From Oscarella lobularis (taxonomy: Eukaryota; Porifera; Homoscleromorpha; Homosclerophorida; Oscarellidae): 64,000 bases of DNA. Made by a program: the position numbers and the translations under genes. The stretch is from the NCBI RefSeq assembly GCF_947507565.1, contig NC_089178.1, positions 2,170,001 to 2,234,000 on the forward strand, given 5' to 3'. Below are positions 23,001 to 35,400 of this stretch, in pieces; position 1 is the first letter of the stretch, and every line of letters begins with the position of its first letter. Below the pieces are notes generated by a model that saw nothing but the letters and a program-made list of their open reading frames with translations, had not been told where the DNA came from and ran no database searches.

Positions 23001-24253
23001 TTCAGCGAATGAGCGAGCGCCTCTGTCCTATTATCTCAAACGTAACAAACCTCAATATTCAAAAATATTCCTTCTCGATCGTCCGGCTTCAACTTATCCC
23101 ACAACGGCTTTTGAAAACACTGCGCGCATAGACGTCGCTTCAAATATCCCCCGATTACACACAAAGACTTCCGAATTCTCTACCTCAACGAGCATGTGCA
23201 ACGCTTCGACGTAACTCTTCTCCGTCTCAAGCAACTCCATAACGGCGTGCTGTCGCTTCACGTCGGCAGAAGCGGCCAGCTGAACGGGCTAAAAAAAATA
23301 AAAAAAAAAATTAAGAATCGCTTATATGAGAAGAAAAAAAAGAATAATTTTTATCGTACGAGTTTTTGATACTGGGGAACGACGCTCCCGTAGATTCCCT
23401 CTTCATCGTATTCCTCGTCGACGTCGGCGTAAACGCTCTCCGTTTCAGTTTCCGCGTAGACGGGATCGCCGCCGCCGCGACTGAACGAATCAAAGAGAGA
23501 AAACGATCGGGTTTTTTTTTTTCTTTCGCCAGCGCGCGGACGATCGATCGAACCGAACCTCGAATCGTCGAATGACGTGTTCGCGTAAATTTCCTCTCGC
23601 GCGTCGCGACGCTCGCGCGGAAATGGTCTGCGTAAAAAAAGAGGCGATCGACGAGTGTGAGAGGCGAAGTCGCGCTTTTTTTCAGCGTTTACTCGAGTCG
23701 CGCCCGTCGAGCCGCGTCCGTTTTCGAGAGCGCCGACAGCGATCGAACGACCTACGATACGTATTAGTCATTCAGAAAAACGACGCCGCCGCTTTGCGCG
23801 CACGAACGCGCCGGCCGGCCCGAATGACCGACTGTGGCGGACTGAACGACGGACTGACTGACTCACCGCGCCGAAGTCGGTGACGTCGTACAAGTCGGTC
23901 GGTTCGAAGAGCACGTCGGTCTTCATTCCAAATCGGCCCATGCAGCAGCTCACGAACGCGTGAATGTTTTGCATACAGAGGAACTAGAGGGAAGCGCGGT
24001 TCTAGTGGGGGGCCCCCCGCCTAGTTGAGCGTGTCTCCGCGCGATATACTTGACGCTGGGGACGGCTGTGTATCTTGGGCACGGCGCCCGGTTGAATGCG
24101 ATTGCACAAATTGCACAGATAGACGCCGTCTCGTAGGGCGTGCGAAAAATCGACGAGATCGGAGCCCGGCTTGGTGGCTGGATGCCACGCCGGCAACGCT
24201 CCGGCATCGATGAGCCACTGCCGGGCCATTTGCCACTCGTGTCCCAACGCCAT
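20008..24253 (-). CDS. VAV: VAV-family Rho guanine exchange factor without a C1 domain
   Basis: Cytosolic tyrosine-kinase-regulated GEF for Rho/Rac GTPases. Starts 'MALGHEWQMARQWLIDAG' (24253) with a CH domain ('DFSHALRDGVYLCNLCNRI', 'FVSCCMGRFGMKTDVLFEP', 'DLYDVTDFGA'). Next is an acidic region with three Tyr motifs (VYAE, VYAD, IYGS; 23360-23480), like the autoinhibitory tyrosines of vertebrate VAVs. DH: 'LLETEKSYVEALHMLVE', 'FGLKELLCVPMQRTLKYPL'. PH ends 'HAKTPEAKDRWMKNMKEIY'. The next exons encode a Pro-rich linker ('RGPLPPPPSERPPMRPP'), then SH3, SH2 ('GTFLIRESENRPGEFALSI') and a final SH3 ('RPGWWYGEYKGK|TGLFPFNYVQEY'), stop TGA 20008-20010. The Cys/His-rich C1 zinc finger that normally follows PH is absent. 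The splice joining CH to the acidic region across a roughly 400-bp CpG-rich intron (about 23483-23881) is unresolved. Confidence 0.92.
21002..21030. repeat. (TTA)n microsatellite in VAV intron
   Basis: About nine TTA/ATT units in tandem in an intron of VAV between the first SH3 and the SH2 region. Non-coding. Confidence 0.9.
22318..22345. repeat. (TTAA)n microsatellite in VAV intron
   Basis: About seven TTAA units in an intron near the DH/PH boundary, matching the type seen in the transporter intron at 13249-13274. Confidence 0.85.
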
Positions 24254-24611
24254 CGCTCTCCTTGCAAATAGAAAACAATCACGTGACTCCCACACGTTCT
24301 TCAAACCCGGATAAAGAATGAACTATAGTCGAGTTAATTAAAAATCTATAAAATACTGTATGACAAGATAACTACACTTCAAGTTCTTGTGCAACATAAT
24401 CAGAGAAGAACGCGTTAGGGCACAAAAGATCAATTAAACTATCATTCTTCTCCATGATATATTCTCGTCAAACAACAACAACAATTGACAAGGAAACTCG
24501 GCAAGTTCTGACTTAGTACAATATAACTCACAAATAAACATCTCCAACTCAAATAAACTCAACGTAAACTGCTTCTGCTGTCAATAAACTCTTTGTCAAC
24601 ACCAGGCACGA
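24254..24611. other. Spacer between TDRD-like stop and VAV start
   Basis: 358 bp on the same-strand path, AT-rich toward 24320-24600. It probably holds the TDRD-like 3' UTR and the VAV promoter. No ORF or RNA gene is evident. Confidence 0.5.
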
Positions 24612-27600
24612 CTACTGCTGCTGCTGTTGTTGCGGCATTTGCACAGAAGACGACGATGCGCCACCATTGGCTGCGAAAGGATGACCATTAACTCCGGGCA
24701 GCGAATGTCGCTGACCAAAATGTAGCGTAGAAACGGGAGGACCCAAGCGAAAGTGAACCGAACTTCGCTGCGGCGGCGGCGGCTGTTGTACGTAAATAAC
24801 GCCACTGTGAACAATCGATGTTATTAGGAAGGGTAAACAGTGCACCTGAGCAACTCCTGGCGGCGGCGGCGGCGGCGGTGAAAGCGGCAGCAGCTGCAAC
24901 TGCTGCTGCTGCTGTAAATAACCGTGACGCTAGTTAGAACAAACAATGCTATTGAAACGGGTAAATAGTGCACCTGAACAACTGTTGGCGAAGGGGCTGC
25001 AGGGAAAGACGGAGTCAAGCCCAGTTGCAACTGCTCTATTCGGTTTTCAAGATCTTGAAGTTTCTCTACGGTCGGATTAACTTTGCCGTCTCGCAAACAC
25101 TGTTGAAGTCTAGCTCTAAAAACGAAGAGGTGCACAGGTGGCTTGCTTCTCAACAAAGAAGTTTAGGTACCGTTCCGCTTGCAGTTTAGCCAACTGCGCT
25201 TCTGCGTTTGCGCTCGTTGATTCAGAGCAATTGGATTGACCCTGCACTTCCTTCATCAGAATTGAAAGCTTTTCCAGTAGGCTAAAGAGACAATTGTTTG
25301 CCGCCGATGATAATTGTAATGTAAGCTACCTTGGAATTTCAAATAGCGTAAGACTCTTCGTCAGGTCTTCATGATTGACAACACTGAAAAAATAGAATTT
25401 ACAACACAACCGTAAAGTTTGGAATCATAACTACATTAGCGTACCAATCTATGACTTCGTGAAAGATACGAGGATTGTGCGGCGTCAATTTCGTGTAACC
25501 GAGATTTTCAAGGTGTTGTTCAGAAATGTACACCCGATCGTTCAGATGAACGACACCGACTGAATTGACGCGACCGCTATCTCTATCTCTAAGAATCACT
25601 CTATACGAGCCTTCTGATTAAACTGCGGAATGCCAAAAAACGCGAATGAAAGCCACGTACCTCTGCACCAACTTGCTCGAGCGTGACGAGGAAGAATTCG
25701 AAGCGGTAGATGTAGCAGGAAGGCGATCCGACTGCCGAGAAGAAGGTCTGTCTGACACCGTCGACGCGCCGTCACAACTGGCCTCGGAGGTAGCAGGAGT
25801 CGACGCAACTTTGGGTTCTGGACGCCGCTGCGCCAATGACGACGACGACGACGACAGTGATAGCGCCAAAGACGATTGCCTTTTGTGACTGACGACGTCA
25901 CTGTCGTACGCGGCGACGCCGGAACGAACGAGAGCATCGATAACGTCATATCTGTCACAGGTCATCTCGCCAATCAGAACCTTGTCGTTCTGAAGACGAT
26001 TTAATTAATTAATTAGATAAAGTCGACTGCAAATTTGACGTCATACTTCAACTCGGTCGACGCGAATTTTCAGCGACATTCCGTCGACAAGTTGCGAGAT
26101 TTTCCAAACGACGTCAGCACTCCACTAAGAAAACAAAGTGTCGCACGCTACTAGTAGAGAGAGAGAGAGAGAGAGAGGGGGAGGAGAGACTTCTTACTTC
26201 TTCAGCGGGAGGAGGAGGCTTGATGCAAGAGAAGGCGCAATACAGAGCAAAGGATGGAAGCGACAGATAAGCCAAACTAGAATGCAGCACTTTGCATGTA
26301 AGTGGCAAGGTGGGGTATCTTTCGGCGCGTACTCAATTGGTACTACGTCATTGCAGGAAATGATTTCTTTGTTTCCGTAGTCAATAAAGAACACCTATAG
26401 AATACAATCTCTTTTAGGGAAAACGAGATTCGTATATCGTTCGTCTTACTTCAGCCTTAGCATCTTCCTTGATTCCCGTCACTATTCCCCTGTACCATTT
26501 ATTGTCTTGATGATACTTTGCACAGCAGGGCTAAGTCGATTAAGTCGATTCTCTCGCAAACGACAAAAGATAAAAACAATGCAATTGACGCAAATACCTT
26601 TCTGGTGACGATAGAGGCAACCGGTTTCTGTCTAGATGCATAAATCCTAATGAAAATAATCTAAGAAAGCCAATTTTCTCCCTTCTCAAGATACTTACTG
26701 TAGACGCTCTTGAAGCAGCAAAAAATTCTCCCTCTGATCTCCCAACTGAATGTAGAAGTGAAACAGCGAGTGGGACACGTGAGAAACGGCGACGTTCTCG
26801 TAAACGCAATTCGCTCTGACTTCCGGTCTCGTAGGAACCCACTCGCACATACTCACTTCTAACGAACTCTCCCCGCTGCTACTGCCGTTAGTGGCGACGT
26901 CGTCGACATCTAAAAACACGTGACGACATCGTTTGTTTTCTTCTATAAAAACGACTTTTTAGCACCTTCTTGTTCGCGAGCAAAAAGAAGGTAATCCTCT
27001 CTATCTGGGAAAGGTTGGTCTACGATGAAATATCCGTCCAATGCTTTCAGCAGCGCAACGGCGCTATTAAAACCGAACTCTTCACACGGCACAGGCGCAC
27101 CATACTTCTCCTGAAACGAATAGCGTAAGCTCTTTTATTTCATTTGATCAGTCGTTAATCAATTGGCCACGTGCCTCGTATGCCTTGAAGAACTTGTTCG
27201 CCCACGCGCCGTTTTTGTACGGGTGGAGAAGCTTTAAAAAGAACCGTCCGTCTATTGATGAATGCAAGATATGCATGTATACTTACTTCCCAGATTTTCT
27301 CTTGCAATTGTTCCAATTCGAGCATGCGCCGATTCTCCTCCTCGTCCTCGTCCTCGTCCTCGTTCTCTTTGGCGTCTGCTCCCTGTTCGCTTTGATTGTC
27401 TCCCCCTTCTGCTGCCTCAGTCTGGTCTTCTTGTTGCGTCTCTTCATTGACGACGTCTTCGTTATTATTCGACCGCTCTTTCTTCTCTTCCCCTTCGCAC
27501 GATAAATAGTTATACTATCTATCAAGTTTATCTAATAATAATAATCGTACTTGCAGGGGCAGGAGGAGGAGAAGATGGAGTTCTCTTGCGGCTCTGGCTG

Positions 27601-28325
27601 TCTGATGACGACGACGACGACGATGACAATCCTTTGGCAAAGAGACAAAATCCTCTACCAAAAGCAGTTCTAACTTCAACCGATGATGGAATGGACTTGA
27701 CGAACGCCGGCAAAGAAGAAAATCCCAATCGTCCGAAGTCGATTTCGTATCCATATCGAGACTTGAAATGAGACTGAAGTAGATCGCATTCCAGCCCTTT
27801 TGGAAACTGAGCCAATAACGACAACAACTGCCCTTCGACGGATAACGCTCCGAGACTGCCGCCAACATGACCTATGGGCACCATGGGCACCGCCCCTGCA
27901 AAGCGAGGAGGAGGAGAAGGGCGTGACGTAGGAGCGAAGTTCCTTTGTCTTTGTTGCGTAGGCTTCCTTTGAGCGACGCCGAATTGTGCGTAGGAGAAAC
28001 GGGAATATTTTTGAGTCGAAAGGGGCTTTCGTTTCCCGGGATTATTTCTTTGCGCGCGGATTAGTTTTTCGACGTGAGCCGAATCGCCCGTCGGTATGGC
28101 TTTGAGAATTTCGCGACCCTGCGAATCGTACGTCGTGTAGACGACGTCGGGCATGCTGTCGATGAAAGAGTGAAACGACGAGAAACCGAATTGCATGTAG
28201 GGGACCACGTGACCCGTTGACTGGCGATAGTCTCTCTCCAGTTCGCGAATCGTCAGGCCCGTCGGACGAGAGACGAGAAACGCGCTCAACTCCCTCTTCA
28301 CAAGGTCCAATTTCGCGGCTGCCAT
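24612..28325 (-). CDS. TDRD5/TDRD7-family LOTUS-Tudor protein
   Basis: Germ-granule scaffold type. LOTUS (OST-HTH) domains bind RNA or Vasa-type helicases, and Tudor domains bind methyl-arginine on PIWI proteins. Starts 'MAAAKLDLVKRELSAFL' (28325). LOTUS 1 about residues 5-75 ('GHVVPYMQFGFSSFHSFID'); LOTUS 2 about 165-240 ('YGYEIDFGRLGFSSLPAFV'); a third at 26985-27170 ('KYGAPVPCEEFGFNSAVAL'). The Tudor core lies across 26190-26540: 'PCCAKYHQDNKWYRGIV' and 'VFFIDYGNKEIISCNDVVPI'. A Ser-rich linker follows (25640-25890), then 'VYISEQHLENLGYTKL', a short coiled coil and a Pro/Gln-rich tail ending in six Gln, stop TAG 24612-24614. Three LOTUS plus one Tudor resembles TDRD5 more than TDRD7 (three Tudors), but orthology is not settled. 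Confidence 0.88.
26156..26177. repeat. (GA)n microsatellite in TDRD-like intron
   Basis: An uninterrupted AG/GA dinucleotide run of about 22 bp, ending in a G-rich stretch. Intronic on the minus-strand gene, where it forms a pyrimidine (CT) tract. Confidence 0.85.
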
Positions 28326-28466
28326 GGCATCAACAGAAGGAACTCAACTGGGAGGAAGCTCTCTTACGACGCATGCGCACTTAAAACACGCGTGGCCCGA
28401 GATTAACATTATTTCGAAAAATGTCTCGAAATTTCGGAGCAGCACGAACAAATCACTAACGCGCGC

Positions 28467-31400
28467 TTAGCTGATCAATCCTTGAAAATCGTAATACACC
28501 GCCATTATACGTTGATCCGTTTCGGGCGTGAATATGAGCGACTCCAAAGCGTCTCTGTAGTTTACGATAACAGAGATGTGCTAAAAAAGAAAAACCCTAT
28601 TAGACAACAAATACTATCGTTAGAACGTATAATTTTTTATACGTGACACATGATCTGCCTGAGTTGATCTCGCGTGCACTTGAACCACAGCGTGTCAAAA
28701 CGAGCCGAATCCTTGTCACAGCTAGCAAGATAGTCACCGAGCACTTTTACGAAGAGCTGAAATGAGGAAAAGACAAGAGCGGTGCGGATAGACGTTAGCC
28801 GGATTTTTTTTGACCGAATGTACCTGAACAACAGTGAGAAAAGCCTCCTTTTGTTGGTTTTGGGCTTTTTCGAGCTCGTCTGTCAGCGCTGCCACTTGCT
28901 CGTCGTCGGCTCCGGTTCCATCTGTCTCCATTTTGTTTTCTTGCGAACGTTTCTCGATTTCTTTCAAGTCGTTGGAGATCTTTAGCGTGGAGGAGAGTAG
29001 AAATAATATTTGATTCCCCTTGGTCTGTGATACCTGAAGAGGTTGAGTGACTATCTTTGCCAGGGCCGAATTCAGTATCTCCCAAATAAATCGTCTAATA
29101 CAATCGCTACTTTAAACGAAAATAGGCACGCAAAAAAGGAATCAACCTGTTGAAAAATTTGACCATCTCAGGATGAAAGATCCACTTGACAATCGCACTC
29201 GTTTTAATGATCTTAAGCCGTTGCATTTTATCAATCAGCACCGTCAGCATCTTGCAGCAAAAACGGCTGCCAAACACGGTCTCAAGTACTACTGCAGCAT
29301 ACCTGAGAATTTGCACTCCAAATTTGCGTGAGAATGGCGAGACCTTCGATCTGAGACGATTCCAACTCCATCAGTTCGAGAAAGAGGGATTTGAATCTAG
29401 AGAAGAGGAGAAAAATCGCCTTTTCACATCGCTGACTGTTGTCAAGTTTTCGCGTCTTCACTTCGTAAGAGCGAGAAACATGTGGCTAAATGATTTGCTC
29501 GCAACATTGCAAATCGTCTGAAGAAAGACTTCAAGTCGAAGCGAAACGGGCATAAAGCAAGCGCCTAAACGAAGACAAAGACTGTTTCCACCTCTGCTCC
29601 TCACAAAGGAGCAACGTCGATCGCGACCTTCAGTTGGAGTTGAACTCGGTGGCTCGTTGGGTAATTCGCTGAGAACGTTTCTGAGCTGATCGAGACTCAC
29701 TTTGTCTCGCACCGACGTCAAAAAGCGTTGAGCGACGTCCGATCCGGGCAGATCAGGTTTGACTTGTTTGTTGTATTTGCACCGCGCCGTCGATTCCGGC
29801 GGAAGAATGGACGTGAACGAGTCGGGAAGTAGCTCGCCGATGCGCTCGCGATAGGAGAATCTGAGAGAAACGACTAGGGACGAGGAAACGCCGTTTTCGT
29901 CTTCGTACCTGATGCACATTTCCAAAACGTCGCTGATGAATTTTCGCTTGGGATGGTCAGACGGTAAACTGAGGTGTTCTTGCCTGAAATTTCAAGAAAA
30001 ATAGCGTCGAAACGGTTCACATATTTCTTTTTGTACCAGTCTTCCCACTCCCATCGAAATTGGACGTTACTCAAGTGGAAGCTGAACCAGATAGCAAACC
30101 TGAAAGAACGAGACTGAGAGTAAGCAACCGGTAGGCTCATTAACTCTGACCTGTTAATGCACACTGTGTTCATAACATCCAAGCGCTCAAATAGCAAACT
30201 GACAGCCTGAACAAGCTAAAAACAATCGATCGTTCGTGCATCTTCGAGACGGCTAAACAACATACAACGACGGGCATTTTGCTAGGATTCAATCGGCTCA
30301 ATTCAACCAGCAGAGAACCATACATGACGGGCAGATGAGGCGGAGAAGGCAGCTGAAATAAATCGCCCAAAGCCGCCTAGAGAGAAAGAAAGAGGGAGGA
30401 CATCTACAACGTCATTTTTCCTCCTCCTACTTACCTCTACAAGAATATATGTCAGAGGTAGCTTACTCTTGCCTGGAATGCTAACAAGTGCCCTGGCGCT
30501 AGAACCAAACATTCTCTACTATTGTACGCAAAATTCCTTTATGGTGGTCTCTCTACCAGTCCTTTCGATCACGGTGTCTAACGTCAATAACATTTGAGAT
30601 CATTTCGTTGACTATGAATCGATCGATGGACGTGGGGCTTGGAAGAATGCGATCCTAATGAGAGAAAAAATTAAATCCTCGCGCGTGTGCGCGTACAACA
30701 ACAGCGCGTCTTAGAGACCTCAACGCCGCGGTGGACGTCACTGTCTTCAAAGAGTCGGAAAACGAGTCGAGGCGCGGGATAGACGGTGCCGTGAACGTGC
30801 GGCGGTGGGCGCACTTGCGGAAGAGCTTGCTACAAGTAAATAAGTACGTCGACACGCGTAAGTATGCGATTTCTTTTTGACCTGCAGTGCTTCGCAAAGT
30901 ACGTGGCTAAATGATCTGTAAGGCTTGAGGGAAAAGCGCAGCTAAATAGCTCATTTTGATAAGAAATGGATCTTTTTTTTCTAGGAACGTCACCTTCCAA
31001 CCGTCGTTCTTCATGTTCTGGATTTGATTCCACAGCACGTTGATGTACTATTAGAAATTTCATTAAAAATTGTTCATTGTTTTTTTTTTTATGAAAAACT
31101 GACGTCGTCTTGACTGTATTTCTGCTCTAAATCAGATGTCGCCGTCCACACTCGGAGCCCGGCAACGTGATCGTTCTTCCTTTGACTGCATGCACCAAAT
31201 AACGTCACATCTTCAGATATAAACTTATATATAAATAGTCGCTACCTGACATATTTTTGCAGTTTATCAAGAATACGTTCGAACTCGGGCTTCCTCTTCT
31301 CAGCCAGCACCTCAGCAACCTATATACATATACATATCTATTGGACATAATGATGATATTCTGGCGTACCCATGGTATGGTAGACATGACCGTGTAAGCA

Positions 31401-32242
31401 TACCAATCAGTGCGAACCTAATCAATTTATAGACACAACGTTACGGACACTGCTCTGACAGAAGATACTTGAGGAGTGTCGGCCTCCGAAAGAACCGATA
31501 AGAAGCTCTCCATCAATAGAGTCACCGATGCCGGTATGATCACATTCGAATTCACCAAATCCGCAAGAAAACGAAACTGACAAAGCAATGTTAACGACAG
31601 TATCCTCTTCCTAAGATTATTTCTTCCTACTAAATGCCTTGCATCTGTAAAACGACACTCGTCCAGTGACTTTGTGAGACAAGCCAGTAATTTTTCGACA
31701 AGCTAATAGATAAAAATATGAGACTTTCTTTTTTTCGTTGGACCGTGCTACTACCGATGCTCCGAAATTGTAGCTCTTTACGTTGAGCAGTCCGACGAGA
31801 GTCGTGTAGATGGTCGTTTTGTCCGGAAGACAAGTAGGCCTACCACACCCACAGAAATCTTTTTGTGAAAAACCACGCCCCAGTCCCGCGTAAGCCCACG
31901 TTTGGCATAAAATTTCGAGAATTTGCGTTCGACGATTGACGAGATCGGCTCCCAACGTCGAAGCTGCCTCCTCCAAATTCGACTCGACCGAGACGCCGCT
32001 CTAAAAGGAGGCGATCGTCCATTCGCTTGCAAGGCGGACGTGTAGGGAAGTTGCACCTTGTCGTAAATGCGAAAGATGCTCGACTGAAGGCTATCCTCGC
32101 CTGCATCGGCGTCGTCCATGTAGCGTTTTCTTTTCGACGACGAATGGTAGCGATCCCCGCCGCCGCCATCTAAAGCGCTGGTTTTTGAGATTGGATCTTT
32201 CTTAGCCTAGAATCTACCGTCGCTTCTGCGGCGCCGAGACAT
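28467..32242 (-). CDS. NCBP1: NCBP1 (CBP80), nuclear cap-binding complex large subunit
   Basis: Large subunit of the nuclear cap-binding complex. It pairs with NCBP2 on the m7G cap of new transcripts and acts in splicing, export and the pioneer round. A tiny first exon encodes 'MSRRRRSD' (ATG 32242), the same opening as vertebrate NCBP1 'MSRRRHSD', and splices to 'DGGGGDRYHSSSKRKRYMD'. MIF4G-type helical repeats follow: 'TIYTTLVGLLNVKSYNFG', 'LPLTYILVEV', 'LFERLDVMNTVCINR', 'FHLSNVQFRWEWEDW', 'EVFLQTICNVASKSFSHMF', then a Gln/Glu-rich helix and the C-terminal 'YRDALESLIFTPETDQRIM'. Stop TAA 28467-28469. Split into many exons with short introns, and collinear with the human protein of 790 residues. 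The basic N-terminus fits the bipartite nuclear signal of the family. Confidence 0.94.
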
Positions 32243-32489
32243 GCCTGCTTATTTTTACGGAATTCGGGCACAGCTAACGCGCTTCTGCAAAGATGTAAAT
32301 GACTTTATGTAATTGCCCATATGCGCTCGTACAGTACTAAAATAATTGACTCAGAGGGTATAAGTATTGATGCCTGATATAAAATATAAGAGACACTAAC
32401 AATGCCTAACATATGACTGAATAATGCGCGGAAGAGGATTGACGTCAGAAGTGTGAATAAGCTGAAGTTGGTTAATAATAATACGATTG

Positions 32490-35400
32490 TCAAAAAGCGT
32501 CGTCACCCAACTTGAAGGCTCGGTTTTGAACAGTAAAATCGTACTTCTTCGGCGTATCGTCCGAATTGGAACGACGATTCTTTGCGCAGAGGACAAGGAA
32601 AAGGATGAAGAAAATGATCCACAGTAAGAAAAATCCGCCAGCAAGAGCAATAAGAATGAGACCCCACGTCGAATTATACAAGTCATGAAAGCCGATTTCT
32701 TCACTAGTAGTAGTAGAAAAAGATTGACTACTAGTCGTTGGTCCCTCGCTGCCTCCGCATGGCTGCTTTGATTGGCGGCACATATCCAGATCTTCCTTTA
32801 TCTTTTGACATGTCGAATTCTTCTCAGTGCTAGTGGGTTGCTGTGCGGGCAATGTAGGTGAGGGTGTTCTCTTCTCGCAGGCCGTCCACTGTGCTATAGC
32901 ATCATCTTTTTCATTTTCGCACGATTGAAGCTTAGTGCCAGTAAATCTGTAGCTGTTCGTTAGTCGACTGTTTTCCGATCGCAAAACGGAATTAGAGTTC
33001 TCCGATTGTTCAAGTTGGATTTGCAGATTGCTGACTTTGTTCGTCATCGACGTGACGTTCTGCTGGAGTCGACTTATATTCGACTGCATCGCACTCAACA
33101 GCGAAGAATCGACAGTCGGACACGGAGAGGAGGTTGTCGATTCTATCGTTGTTGGTTGTTCGGTCGTGGGAGACGACGTCGTTGCAGGAGATGGAGTCGT
33201 AGTCGTCGGAGAAAGCGTCGTCGCCGATGGTGACGACGTCGTTGGCGATACACTGCTTGGCCTAGCTGTGAGAGACTGGCGACAGGAAGAAAGTGCGGCT
33301 GTAGTATTGATGAGAGAAATATTTAGGTTAGAAATCTGTGAATTTATGAATTAGTCATTTTTTGAGGTAAACGATATAATAGCACCTCAGTTTGAAGGTT
33401 GGATAGACTCGATTGCTTCTCGCTGCGAAGAGCGGTGATGTTTTTCTGGCAAATTTTAGCCTAAAGGAAAGTACTTTATCAATTAGTAACTGCTCACTAC
33501 CATACTGACGTATAAAGCGAAAGATAGTTGGGATTCTCTGAGCTGGCTCAGAGTTGAGTTGTGCGACTGTTCCAAGCGATCAGCAGCCTTCTCCACGTCA
33601 ACCACCTATAAACGCGCAATACAACGTATTCTGCCATCTGGAACAGTGCGTCGTTTTATACTTGATCTTGGAGACGGCTTATATTAATCAGCTGTCGTCC
33701 GACTGTCTCGTTCAGTTGGTCTCGCTCCACAAGCACAACACTGCAGCTCATTTTCAGTGACGATTGATTGCGTCGGATCTCGTCGACCATCTCCTACAAA
33801 ATCCGCAGCCGATTTTTGAAGGGCTAACAGAGAAGACTGTCACGTACTTTTTCCGCGATCAGCTGCAGCTCCAAGTTCGCGTGGCTTTGCAACAGAGCAG
33901 AGTAATTTCGTTCTCGTTCTGCAAGGCTAGAATTGAGTTCTCGCTTAGCAGAAGTACAGTTGTCCAGCTCAACACAGCAAGGCGACGAGGTCGGCACATC
34001 CGTCGTCGACATCGCGGTAGTCGGCATTTCCGTTGTCGGCATTTTGGTCGTCGGTGTCTCCGTCGTCGGCGGCGAAAATGTAGCTGACGGCACGAATGTT
34101 GTCGGCTTATTCGTCGTCGGCGTAGGTGCAGCAGTCACAGATACCGTTGTTGCTGAGACAGAAACCGAAGAGGTCGTCGCTTTGGTGGTGGTGGTGGTGG
34201 TGGAATCGGTGGTAGCGCCTCCTGATGTCGGACTCAAAGTCGAGCATTCCTTTTGTGGTCTGACCACGCACTGGTGATTCGTCACGGAGCTGCACTCCCG
34301 AGAGGAAAAGAACACGTTTTTCGGAACGTCCTTGAAGTCTGTGTTCAGTTGAATAATTTTTGACAAGGTGAGGGAGTGAATGTAGTCTATTTCCTAAAAC
34401 AGAGTCAAACAGTGCAAGGATCGTCACTATAGCGTTTCTGCCTATACTTTCGCTGTCATGTTGCGTTCGTACCAATAATAGTCACCATCACGCAGTCTTA
34501 AGAAATTCATCAGCACCAAACTGTGTAACAGAAAAACACGAGAAATAAAAGATCTTTTCTCTAGTTTCAACACGATACGTACGTCTCAAACAGGGGTCCC
34601 AATTCGCTTCCGTTGACTTTCTTCTCCGCCAAACCGCCCACCCACAAGTCAATATTATTGATGCTCCCATACAGCTCTTCGAGTACTGTCGTAACATTGG
34701 GATTGTCGGAAATGTCAGAAAAACGTCGATATTCTATTGTGCAACGAGAATGACAAGACCACCTTCAACGTTACGTTGACGTCGCTTACTGTTCAAGTTC
34801 AAGTGACCTCTAGCAGAGTTGAAATCGGTAAGACCGTGATCTCTACCCCTCTGTATGTTCATAGCAGCCAAATCGAGCCCCTCCCTTTTAGCGACGGGAA
34901 ATAGAACGTTTCTCATGTCGTCAACCATCTACAGAAAAGCCTTAGTTCTTCTGCAGTCACGAGAATGCCTCGGCCTACGAGCGTATCCACTTCTTGCGCT
35001 GGTTGATAGACAAAGCCACGAAGAAGAGGCTCCATGCCACCCTCGCGAATAACTCGCTCGGGTCTGAAGTAGGAGTCCCTGAGGGGAAGATGACCCTCAG
35101 GAGCAACATTCCAATCCTCGTCAAATCTCCACAAATCAGAATTGACCTGGCTGTGGCCGTACCTGCAGTGAGGAAAAAAGCGTTCTCATCTATGGTCCCG
35201 CGGTTACAATCGCAACCTACCTAAAAGCGGCCGTTGCAAACGCGTTTCCTATATCCGTCTGCACGGACGTGTTGTAGCCTCGATAGGGCGACATGTCTCT
35301 TCCAAAAAGCGCCGGTAGAAATTCGCGAAATGTTATGGCTTGAAGCTCAGCTATAACAATTCGACGAGCCGCTTCAAAAACGTCGCTGTCAGACGCCTAA

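Noticed and set aside
23572-23883. Plus-strand Arg-rich ORF (103 codons) inside the long VAV intron
   Set aside because: CpG/CGA-rich intronic DNA produces open frames of this kind; no family match.
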